Shown here one piece after another: positions 9,911 through 18,236 of a DNA stretch of 64,000 nucleotides. Made by a program: the position numbers and the translations under genes. The notes below the pieces were generated by a model. The model was not told the origin of the DNA. It did not search any database and was given only the letters and a program-made list of their open reading frames with translations. This DNA is from Palleronia rufa. GTDB lineage: Bacteria; Pseudomonadota; Alphaproteobacteria; Rhodobacterales; Rhodobacteraceae. Each line of letters begins with the position of its first letter. Position 1 is the first letter of the stretch. The stretch lies in contig NZ_JQEY01000013.1 of the NCBI RefSeq assembly GCF_000743715.1, positions 2,443-66,442 of the forward strand. Reading direction: 5' to 3'.

Positions 9911-10150
9911 GAGCGCCCGGAAATCGCTCCAGTGGAGCGATTTCAGCGACGAACGGGCGGAGCCCCCTGCGAGCGCCCGGAAATCGCTCCAGTGGAGCGA
10001 TTTCAGCGACGAACGGGCGGAGCCCCCTGCGAGCGCCCGGAAATCGCTCCAGTGGAGCGATTTCAGCGACGAACGGGCGGAGCCCCCTGCGAGCGCCCGG
10101 AAATCGCTCCAGTGGAGCGATTTCAGCGACGAACGGGCGGAGCCCCCTGC
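9911..10150. repeat. Four perfect tandem 60-bp repeats with internal palindrome
   Basis: Four identical head-to-tail 60-bp units (9911-9970, 9971-10030, 10031-10090, 10091-10150) begin one base after a stop codon. Each unit contains the arms AAATCGCTCC and GGAGCGATTT around AGT, and an outer pair CGCCCG/CGGGCG, so each can fold into a nested hairpin. The unit length is a multiple of three and several frames stay open across the array, giving spurious repetitive proteins. No spacers separate the units, so it is not a CRISPR array. Perfect identity points to recent amplification; a REP/BIME-like origin is my best guess. Confidence 0.95.
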
Positions 10151-10349
10151 GAGCTGAGCGCTTTCAGCTACTTTGTCACCACCCCGAAAAAAGACACATG
10201 AAATCAGTCGCCTGCAATGTGCGTTTCACTGGCTTTGTCACGTGGTGGGGGCCGGGGCGGAATGTTGGGCTCTGATTCCGTAAGAAAATCCAATGAAATC
10301 AGCGTTCGATTTCCCAAGGTGGGGGGCGACGACCCCGCACCCGACAGGC
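10151..10349. other. No gene; short spacer between repeats and IS element
   Basis: About 200 bp with lower GC than the surroundings and short repeated words (CTTTGTCAC twice, GAAATCAG twice). I see no gene. It may be remnant mobile DNA next to the tRNA-Gln locus. Confidence 0.4.
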
Positions 10350-11399
10350 TAGAGCATGATGAGATTAGCTTGAAGCGTATCCAGTATTGGCGAGGTAGTT
10401 CGCGCACTCCTGTGGGCTGAAGCGGTCGAGCAGTGTCCCGATCCTGCGCCACGTTGCCTCCATTGTGCGCTCGGCTGCGTTGCGGAGCATGTGTTTGAGC
10501 TTCGAGAAGACCTGTTCAATCGGGTTCAGGTCGGGGCTGTAGGGCGGCAGAAAAAGTAGATGCGCTTTCGCGTTACGGATCGCCTGCCGCACGGCTTGCC
10601 CTTTGTGGCTGCCCAGATTGTCCATAACCACCACATCGCCCGGGCGCAGGGTTGGGACGAGCACGTGCGCGACATAAGCCCGGAACGCTTCGCCGTTGAC
10701 GGGACCGTCCAAAACAAAGGGCGCGTCGATCCGATCATGACGCAGCGCTGCGATAAAGGTCATGGTGCGCCAGTGACCATGCGGGGCCCGCCCGATCAGG
10801 CGTTCACCTCTGGGAGCCCAGCCGCGCAGCGGGGCCATGTTGGTCTTGGCCCAGGTTTCATCAATGAACACGAGACGACGGGGGTCGATCCGGCCCTGGT
10901 GCCGCTTCCAGCGCACACGGCGGCGGCTCACGTCGGGGCGGTTCTGCTCCTCGGCGAGTTGGGTCTTTTTTTGAACGAGTAGCCCGTGCGGCGCACGAAG
11001 GCCCAGACGGTGCGGTAGTCGACCTTGAGCCCGCGCTCGGCCAGTTCCACCACCAGTCCGCGCAGTGTGAACGGCTCCGTTATCCGCTCCAGAAGCCACG
11101 CCTCATGCCCGCCTGCAATCTTGCGTGGCGGGTGGCCGCCTGTCCCTGCCGGAGCGCAACTCCCGGTCGCACGCAAACGCTGCGACCACTTCACAACACT
11201 GGACGGAGCCACATCCAGGGCCGCTGCGACCTGACGCACGCTCTCGCCCCCCAACAGCCGCGCCATTGCCCTCTCTCGAAGGTCCATTGAAAGTGCTCTA
11301 CCCACTACTCGCCCTCCATCTTGTGGTCGGCAACAGTGAATCACCAAAATGCAGGCCTGTGAATCCTCTATCGATTCAGGCTGATTTCATCCCGCTCTA
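10350..11399 (-). mobile_element. IS630-family insertion sequence
   Basis: The element of about 1046 bp lies between two TA dinucleotides (10350-10351 and 11398-11399), as expected for IS630/Tc1-type insertion with TA duplication. The imperfect terminal inverted repeats are GAGCATGATGAGATTAGC at the left and GAGCGGGATGAAATCAGC read inward from the right. It encodes a two-frame transposase. Joining the flanks through one TA restores an interrupted palindrome (GACAGG...CCTGTC), so the target was probably a hairpin. Both frames and both ends look intact, so the copy may be active. Confidence 0.92.
10365..11290 (-). CDS. IS630 transposase, two frames joined by -1 frameshift
   Basis: The first frame carries the helix-turn-helix DNA-binding part ([35 protein letters not shown]) and ends after YSFKKRPNS at 10928. 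The second frame carries the DDE catalytic domain: FIDETWAK (first Asp), [11 protein letters not shown] (second Asp) and [18 protein letters not shown] (Glu). On the minus strand seven A at 10972-10966 lie exactly where the frames join, giving [16 protein letters not shown], a classic -1 slippery site. Programmed frameshifting is known in this IS family. I place the start at ATG 11290 (MDLRERAM); an ATG at 11347 is upstream. Confidence 0.88.
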
Positions 11400-11571
11400 G
11401 CTACCTGTCCGATTAGCTACCTGTCCGATTTCCTGGGACCACTTCAGATCATCGCTCCGAACAGCTACGGCGGTCACGTCGAGGCCTGTGTAAACGCCTG
11501 TGTAACCTGCGACCCAGCCCTACCAAGCTGGAACAGCTAAAACTCTGAAATAAATACGTTTTTTAAGATGA
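11400..11571. other. Short spacer between IS and tRNA-Gln, tandem 16-bp duplication
   Basis: Immediately after the IS, GCTACCTGTCCGATTA occurs twice in tandem (second copy ends in T). The rest holds the words GCCTGTGTAA twice. No gene is visible; it may be a scar of integration at the tRNA 3' end. Confidence 0.4.
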
Positions 11572-11646
11572 TGGCTGGGGTGGTAGGATTCGAACCTACG
11601 ATACACGGTACCAAAAACCGATGCCTTACCACTTGGCTACACCCCA
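11572..11646 (-). tRNA. tRNA-Gln (anticodon TTG)
   Basis: A 75-nt cloverleaf including the encoded CCA. The acceptor stem TGGGGTG pairs with the CACCCCA end, the D-arm has AGCCAAGTGGTAAGGC, the anticodon loop TTTTGGT gives anticodon TTG, and the T-arm has GGTTCGAATCC. A sigma-70-like promoter lies just upstream. The CCA end faces the IS630-containing accessory stretch. Confidence 0.95.
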
Positions 11647-11658
11647 ACGGTGAGCGGC

Positions 11659-11687
11659 GTTCTAGAGCCCGGGCGCGGGCTGTGCAA
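11659..11687 (-). promoter_or_regulatory. Promoter of tRNA-Gln
   Basis: On the minus strand TTGCAC (11687-11682) is followed after 17 bp by TAGAAC (11664-11659), a plausible -35/-10 pair. Transcription would start about 6 nt before the mature tRNA. Confidence 0.5.
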
Positions 11688-11725
11688 GGGGAGGCCGAGC
11701 GATTTTCGACCGTCCCCTCGCCGGG

Positions 11726-13405
11726 TCAACTGGATACCTGTTCGCGCAGGATAGAGGCCGTCAGCGACATCATCAGGTAGGCGCCCGAGAAGATCAGGAA
11801 GGCCAGCAAGGTGTTCTCGAACGCGCGCGGATAGGTAGGCTCATCCGGGGGGATCGGGGACACGCCCAGGGAAAGATAACGCACCTGACGATTGGCTTCG
11901 ATCCGCGCAGTCTCAAGCTGCTGGAGCGCCTGCTGCATCAGTGCGGTGCGGGTCTGGAGTTCTGTCTCGGCGATGCGCAGCTGGGCGGTGACCCGCGCCA
12001 GGGACGCCGCGTCCCCGGAACCGTCGGTCATCTGTCCGCGCAACTCCTGCACGGCCTGCTGCAGGCGGGCGATGTCTCCCTGGACGCCGGCGACGCGCGC
12101 CTCGCTCGGACGGCGGTTCGACAGAAGCTGCTGAAGCTCCAGCTGCTTCTGGCGCAACTGGATCTCGAAATTGGTCACCTGACTCATGACGGAGCCGGAT
12201 TCCGCGACCGGATCGAGCACGCCCAACCGTTCCTGAAGCTCCAGAACCTTGCGCTGGGCGTCCAGCATCTTGGTTTCCGCTTCCTCGTAGCTGGCCCGCG
12301 CGCCGGACATCTGGTCCTCTCTGAGCCGCTGGGTCAGGTCGTCCACGCGTTCTTCGGCGTAGTCGAGAAGCAGGCGGGAGTACCGCGACGAGGTTTCCGG
12401 ATCGGCGGCCACGACCTCCATTTTCATGATGCCCTCCGTGGGATCGTAGCCGATCTGCACGTTGTCGGCGTAGATGGAATAGGCGTCTTCATTCGTGGCG
12501 TCGGCCGGCAGGCGCTTGATGGGATCTATCTCCGGCTGGCTGAAATGCGCCTTGAAGCCCGCGTCGCGATCCAGGCGGAGCATTGCATCGCGGGAGGTCA
12601 GATAGGACTGCACCGTGATGGAATCCTGGCTTGTTGCGAAGCCGGTGCCCGAGAAGAGGCCGCCCAGCGCCGTGCCGCCGGTTTCCGCCTGCTGGATCAC
12701 GAATTCGGTGTTGGTCGCGTACATGGGCGTCGCGACCTCATAGTAGTAGTAGCCCGCGATCGCGGTGGGCAGCCCCACGAAGAACGCCAGCCGCGCGAAG
12801 AGGAGCGCGAGCTTGCGGCGCCGGCGCCTGGCGATGTCGCGCTGGATCTCTTTAAGCTGGCTCACCTGGTAGGTGGGGTCCGGCGGTGGCGGCGCGGCCA
12901 CCTGGGGGGCCGGAACGCTGTCCCCGGCCACGGTCTGGGGCAGCATGGCGCGGTCCGGCGGATCGTCCGATCCTTGGGCGTCCGGCACCACGAGTTCGAG
13001 CATGTTGGAGCGTTCGAACGGGTCGGTGCCGTTCAACCGCAACTGGCGCACCGCGTCGAAATCCGACTCGACGGTCAGGCCGTTCTTCTGCGCCAGCCTG
13101 CGCGCCATGCGAAGCTGGCGGCCGGTCAGCCCCTCACGCCGGATGTCGGCAAGGTCCGTGCTGCCGACGTCGCGGGGCGGGTCGCCACGGTCCTCTGGCT
13201 CCGCGTCGAACGCGTCCGGGGCGATCCGGAACGCGGCCGATCCGCCGTCCGTGCCGGCGCCGTCCGCCAAGTCGTCGGCCCCGACGTCGGACGGGGACGG
13301 TGTGAACGGCGCATCTGAGCCGCCGGCATCGCGGGGCCCGGTGGCGCCGGCCAGCGGGCTCGACGTGCGGATGCGAAACTTCCTAGGCTTGGAGTTCGTA
13401 GTCAT
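11726..13405 (-). CDS. kpsE: Capsule polysaccharide export inner-membrane protein (KpsE/RkpR type)
   Basis: A 559-residue polysaccharide co-polymerase-like protein of ABC-dependent capsule export, which bridges the inner-membrane transporter to the outer-membrane channel. A long Pro/Asp/Gly-rich cytoplasmic N terminus (about 1-190) precedes the first membrane helix at about 199-222 (FFVGLPTAIAGYYYYEV). The periplasmic part has the family segment SITVQSYLTSRDAMLRLD and long coiled coils (about 370-500), and a second membrane helix lies at about 531-551. The extended N terminus is larger than in E. coli KpsE. The start overlaps the kpsT stop by 23 nt, so both are one operon. No kpsM, kpsD or kpsCS is in the window. 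Confidence 0.88.
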   Translation of the reverse strand: MTTNSKPRKFRIRTSSPLAGATGPRDAGGSDAPFTPSPSDVGADDLADGAGTDGGSAAFRIAPDAFDAEPEDRGDPPRDVGSTDLADIRREGLTGRQLRMARRLAQKNGLTVESDFDAVRQLRLNGTDPFERSNMLELVVPDAQGSDDPPDRAMLPQTVAGDSVPAPQVAAPPPPDPTYQVSQLKEIQRDIARRRRRKLALLFARLAFFVGLPTAIAGYYYYEVATPMYATNTEFVIQQAETGGTALGGLFSGTGFATSQDSITVQSYLTSRDAMLRLDRDAGFKAHFSQPEIDPIKRLPADATNEDAYSIYADNVQIGYDPTEGIMKMEVVAADPETSSRYSRLLLDYAEERVDDLTQRLREDQMSGARASYEEAETKMLDAQRKVLELQERLGVLDPVAESGSVMSQVTNFEIQLRQKQLELQQLLSNRRPSEARVAGVQGDIARLQQAVQELRGQMTDGSGDAASLARVTAQLRIAETELQTRTALMQQALQQLETARIEANRQVRYLSLGVSPIPPDEPTYPRAFENTLLAFLIFSGAYLMMSLTASILREQVSS

Positions 13406-14042
13406 AGAGCCGTTTCGCTTCTTCCAGTGTGTCGAACATGTGCAGATGACCGTTGTGCAGCACGGCCGCAGAGCGGCAGAACTTCTCCAGCGTTTCCGGC
13501 TGGTGTGACACGATCACCAGGGTCGATGTCTCAAGCCGCTCGCGCAGGATGTGGCCTGCCTTCTTGTTGAATTCGACATCCGCGGTGGCGGGCATCCCCT
13601 CATCGATGAGGTAGATGTCGAAATCCAGCGCCAGCAGCAGCGCAAAGCTGAGCCGCGCGCGCATGCCGCTGGAATACGTGCCGACGGGTCTGTCGAAGTA
13701 CTCATCGAGGCCGCAGACCCAGCGGCAGAACGATTCGATGTAATCGGGGTCGAGCCCGTAGAGGCGGGCGATGAAGCGTGAATTCTCCGTTGCCGAGAGC
13801 TTGCCCAGCACACCCCCCATGAAGCCCAGCGGAAAGGAGATACGACAGGTGCGCCGGATCTCTCCGTCATCCGGCTTCTCCAGTCCCGCCATCATATTCA
13901 CCAGCGTCGTCTTGCCAGTCCCGTTGGGCGCCAAAATCCCCAGGGAATTGCCCAGCGTCACGCGAAACGATGCCCGGTTCAGGATGACCTTGCGCTGGGT
14001 TCCGGTCCAGAAGGACTTGGAGACGGTGTCGAATTCGATCAT
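13383..14042 (-). CDS. kpsT: Capsule polysaccharide ABC transporter ATP-binding protein
   Basis: A 219-residue ABC ATPase of the KpsT/Wzt class that powers export of capsular polysaccharide. Walker A APNGTGKTT is at about 38-46, signature SSGMRARLS at 124-132 and Walker B IYLIDEGM at 143-150, followed by the switch His in VIVSHQPE. The first residue of Walker A is Ala rather than Gly. The length fits KpsT-type subunits without the C-terminal carbohydrate-binding domain of O-antigen Wzt. The cognate permease (KpsM) would be required and is not adjacent: the next gene is a divergent unrelated one. Confidence 0.92.
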   Translation of the reverse strand: MIEFDTVSKSFWTGTQRKVILNRASFRVTLGNSLGILAPNGTGKTTLVNMMAGLEKPDDGEIRRTCRISFPLGFMGGVLGKLSATENSRFIARLYGLDPDYIESFCRWVCGLDEYFDRPVGTYSSGMRARLSFALLLALDFDIYLIDEGMPATADVEFNKKAGHILRERLETSTLVIVSHQPETLEKFCRSAAVLHNGHLHMFDTLEEAKRLYDYELQA

Positions 14043-14324
14043 CGGGCCATGGACTATTCGCCGGGGTCACTGCGCGGAACGGAGATGAAACAACACAACC
14101 GCACCGCGAGGCGGCCTAGCACTGCAATCTGACTACATTAAGGCCATATTTTCCCTGTTGGGACAAGCTTGGGCCTCTCCGGGCGCATTTGCGGCACCGG
14201 ACCGGCAGCATCGCCGGCCTTCGCGGCGCCGCAACCGCGCGGCATTCGCGTATCGCGGTAGCGGCCCGCCGCGGCGACCTTGCCGCGCTTGCAGGTGCTC
14301 CGGCGGGGCCATATCTGCGGCACC

Positions 14325-14921
14325 ATGGACGATCTGACCGCGCGCCTGGGCGCCTGCACCATCTGCTCGGCGCGCTTCGCGGCGACCGCCACGGCGCATC
14401 GCCCCAACCCGGTGATCTGGTTCCGCCCCGGCGCGCGGCTTCTGATCGCCAGCCAGGCGCCGGGGATCCGCGTGCATCGGGCGAACACGCCGTTCTGGGA
14501 CCAGTCGGGCAAGCGGCTGCGCGACTGGCTGGGACTGGACGAGGCCGCATTCTACGACCGGTCCCGCGTGGCGATCGTGCCGATGGCGTTCTGCTTTCCG
14601 GGCTACGACGCCAAAGGGTCCGACCTGCCGCCGCCGCCGGTCTGCGCAAAGACCTGGCGGGCGCCGATCCTGGAGGGGCTGTCGTCGGTCCGGTTGCGGA
14701 TCCTGATCGGCGGCTATGCCCAGAGATGGCATCTGGGCACCCGCGCGGGCGTGACCGACACGGTACGCGCCTGGCGCGACCATGCGCCCGGCATCTTCCC
14801 CTTGCCGCACCCGTCGTGGCGCAATACCGCGTGGCTGAAGAAGAACCCCTGGTTCGAGGACGCGCTTCTGCCCGACCTCAGGGCCCGCGTCCGTGAGGTG
14901 ATGGATGACGACGCCGCTTGA
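14325..14921 (+). CDS. Uracil-DNA glycosylase family protein
   Basis: A 198-residue protein of the uracil-DNA glycosylase superfamily (COG1573-like). It has the N-terminal paired cysteines (LGACTICSARF), the motif LLIASQAPGIRVHRANTPFW and FWDQSGKRLRDWLGL in place of the usual GExPG active-site loop, and the C-terminal LPHPSWRNT motif. Three further Cys are present, but the four-Cys iron-sulphur pattern of families 4 and 5 is not evident, so I do not assert a cluster. Because the catalytic loop is SQAPG, actual glycosylase activity is uncertain. It starts at ATG 14325 and overlaps the next gene by 17 nt. Confidence 0.85.
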   Translation: MDDLTARLGACTICSARFAATATAHRPNPVIWFRPGARLLIASQAPGIRVHRANTPFWDQSGKRLRDWLGLDEAAFYDRSRVAIVPMAFCFPGYDAKGSDLPPPPVCAKTWRAPILEGLSSVRLRILIGGYAQRWHLGTRAGVTDTVRAWRDHAPGIFPLPHPSWRNTAWLKKNPWFEDALLPDLRARVREVMDDDAA

Positions 14922-15687
14922 CGACGCCCATGCCGCGATGACCGCCGCCCCGGACGACGACGGGCTGCGGCTGGCGTTCCACGACCGCCTCGCCTCGGCA
15001 GAGTTGTTCCTGCTGCTCAACGCCGAGCCGGAAGGGGGCGACCGGCTGGATCCGCGGCTCTTCGAGACCTCCCAGGGAAGCTTCGTGCTGGCGTTCGACG
15101 ACCCCGAACGGCTGGCCCGGTTCGCGGAGGGAGAGGCACCCTATGCCGCGCTGTCGGGCCGGGTGCTGGCGGCCATGCTGGCCGGGCGGGGGATTGGGCT
15201 GGCGCTGAACCCCGGCGTGGCCCCGTCGAGCCACCTGATGCCGCCCGATGCCGTGTCATGGCTGGCCGACGCGCTTTCCGGTGCCCCGGACGAGCTGGAA
15301 GCCCGTCCGGCCGAACTCCGCGCGCCCGGCGCGCTGCCGGACGCCCTGCTGACCGCGCTGGACGCCAAGCTTGCCTCGGCCCGTGGTCTGGCGCGGATGG
15401 CGTATCTGTCCGGCGTCACCTGGGACACGGGCGCCCGGGGGCATCTTCTGGCGTTCGTGGATGCCGCGCCGGGGGCAGAGGGGGCGCTGGCCCGCGCGGT
15501 GCGTGAGGCGCTTGTCTTCTCGGGGCTGGAGGCCGGGGCCCTGGACGTCGCGTTCTTCCGCGCGGCGGACCCGGTGTCGGCCCGTCTGGCAAAGGCGGGG
15601 TTGCGGTTCGACCTGCCGGCATTCGCCCCTGCGTCCCAGCCCGCGGCGCCCGGCATGGATCCCGACAAGCCGCCGCGCTTGCGCTGA
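14905..15687 (+). CDS. SseB-like protein
   Basis: A 260-residue acidic protein with an N-terminal SseB-type domain (about 20-130: LFLLLNAEPEGG, SFVLAFDDPERLARFAEG, GIGLALNPG). SseB-domain proteins in E. coli are linked to serine sensitivity or enhanced sulphurtransferase activity but their molecular role is not settled. The C-terminal half (LAYLSGVTWDTGARGHLLAF region) corresponds to the SseB C-terminal domain. It overlaps the end of the uracil-DNA-glycosylase-like gene, suggesting coupled translation. Confidence 0.75.
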   Translation: MTTPLDDAHAAMTAAPDDDGLRLAFHDRLASAELFLLLNAEPEGGDRLDPRLFETSQGSFVLAFDDPERLARFAEGEAPYAALSGRVLAAMLAGRGIGLALNPGVAPSSHLMPPDAVSWLADALSGAPDELEARPAELRAPGALPDALLTALDAKLASARGLARMAYLSGVTWDTGARGHLLAFVDAAPGAEGALARAVREALVFSGLEAGALDVAFFRAADPVSARLAKAGLRFDLPAFAPASQPAAPGMDPDKPPRLR

Positions 15688-15733
15688 GCCCCCGCCGCGC
15701 CCTATGGCGGTGTCGGACAAGGGAGGAGCGCCA

Positions 15734-16084
15734 ATGATCGCCGTCATCTTCGAAGTCGAGCCTGCCGAAGGGCAGCGCGGTGCGTATCTCGATCTGGCGG
15801 CGGAGATGCGGCCCCTGGTCGAGAGCATGGACGGATTCGTTTCCGTCGAGCGGTTCGAGAGTCTGACCACCCCCGGCAAGCTGCTGTCCCTGTCGGTGTT
15901 CCGCGACGAGGCCGCGCTGGAGGCGTGGCGCAAGCTGGCCAAGCACCGGCTGATGCAGGCCAAGGGGCGCGGCGGGGTGTTCGCCGGCTACCGCCTGCGG
16001 GTGGCCAGCGTCATCCGCGACTACGGCATGTTCGAGCGGGACGAGGCGCCCGAGGACAGCAAGGCCCATCACGACGCGGCCTGA
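15734..16084 (+). CDS. Antibiotic biosynthesis monooxygenase (ABM) domain protein
   Basis: A 116-residue single-domain ferredoxin-like protein of the ABM family. The pattern MIAVIFEVEPAEGQRGAYLD, then FVSVERFESLTTPGKLLSLS and LEAWRKLAKHRLMQAKGRG is typical. Members range from heme-degrading or quinone monooxygenases to proteins of unknown role; nothing here fixes the substrate. A GGGAGGAG ribosome site precedes ATG 15734. It ends 77 nt before the convergent ghrA stop. Confidence 0.87.
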   Translation: MIAVIFEVEPAEGQRGAYLDLAAEMRPLVESMDGFVSVERFESLTTPGKLLSLSVFRDEAALEAWRKLAKHRLMQAKGRGGVFAGYRLRVASVIRDYGMFERDEAPEDSKAHHDAA

Positions 16085-16161
16085 GCGGCCCTGACACGCC
16101 GGCACGCGGCGATCCTGGCGCGGCCGTCGCGGGCCCGTCGCGGCGCAGGCCGGACGGACGC

Positions 16162-17090
<929 letters not shown>

Positions 17091-17094
<4 letters not shown>

Positions 17095-18236
17095 CGACCG
17101 CGCGGCCTGTGGACATGGGCCGATTGCGCAAGGCCGAAGGCGATCATCAGCACCAGCATGGCCGATCCGCCGTAGCTGACCAGCGGCAGGGGCACGCCGA
17201 CGACCGGGGCAAGGCCCATGACCATCGCCATGTTCACGGAGAAGAACAGAAAGAACGTGGCCCCGACGCCCAGCGTCAGCAGCGATCCGAACCGGTCCCG
17301 GTTGGTGATCGCCGAAAACACGCAGAACGCCACGATGCCAACGTAAAGCGCCAGAAGCGACACCCCCCCGACGAAGCCGAATTCCTCTGCCAGGGTTGTG
17401 AAGATGAAGTCGGTCTGCTTTTCGGGCAGGAAGTTCAGCCGCGACTGGGTGCCTTGCATGAACCCGCGCCCCGTCCAGCCGCCCGATCCCAGGGCGATCT
17501 TGGACTGGGTGATGTGGTAACCCGCACCCAGCGGATCGCTGGCGGGGTCCAGGAAGGTGTCGATCCGCCGGTACTGGTAGTCCTTGAGAAGCTGCCAATC
17601 CGTCCCGCGGGACGACAGCACCGCCGACACCGCGCCGACACCCGCGCCCAGGACGACGATGAAGTACCACCAGGAGACGCCGGCCAGAAACATCACGATG
17701 CCGCCCCCGGCGATCAGCAGGATCGCGGTTCCAAGGTCGGGCTGCTTGAGGACCAGAAAGGTCGGCACCGCGATCAGGATCAGCGGCAGCAGCACCCAGA
17801 AGGGGCGGGAGACCTTGCCGATGTCGAGCCAGTCGTAATAGGCCGCAAGCATCATCACCAGCGCGATCTTCATCAGTTCCGACGGCTGGAGGCGGATGAA
17901 CCCCAGGTCGATCCATCGCTGGGCCCCCATCCCCATGGAGCCTGCGACCTCTACCGCGACCAGGAGGGCCAGGGCGATGCCGTAGATGACGCCCGCCATG
18001 TTGCGCCAGAACCAGATCGGGACCATGGCGGTGGCGAACATCAGCACCGCACCGAGCGCGAAGCGCTTCATCTGCGGCTCTGCCCAGGGTTGCAGGGAGC
18101 CGCCGGCGACGGAAAACAGCATCCCGAAGCCCACCGCGGCCACGGCGCAGATCAGCAGAAACAGCGGCCAGTTGAGATAGAGGATCTTGACCAGACCCGT
18201 CGGCACCCGCTTGACGTTGTGTTCGAGATAGCTCAT
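17091..18236 (-). CDS. rodA: Rod-shape determining glycosyltransferase RodA
   Basis: A 381-residue SEDS-family polytopic membrane protein, the peptidoglycan polymerase of the elongasome, which works with PBP2. It has about ten hydrophobic segments and the SEDS motifs AQRWIDLGFIRLQPSELMKI, TFLVLKQPDLGTA and VVGVPLPLVSYGGSAML. It overlaps mrdA by 4 nt upstream and ghrA by 4 nt downstream. Confidence 0.97.

Noticed and set aside
9911-10150. CRISPR array
   Set aside because: The 60-bp copies are contiguous and identical with no spacers between them, and no cas genes are present. The same applies to the 29-bp repeats at 56351.
9765-10201. Open frames producing repeated peptides over the 60-bp units
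   Set aside because: They arise only because 60 is a multiple of three; they have no ribosome site and no stop-independent evidence.
11568-11780. Small + strand open frame beginning MMAGVVGFEPTIHGTKN
   Set aside because: This is the well-known artefact of reading the antisense of a tRNA-Gln gene.
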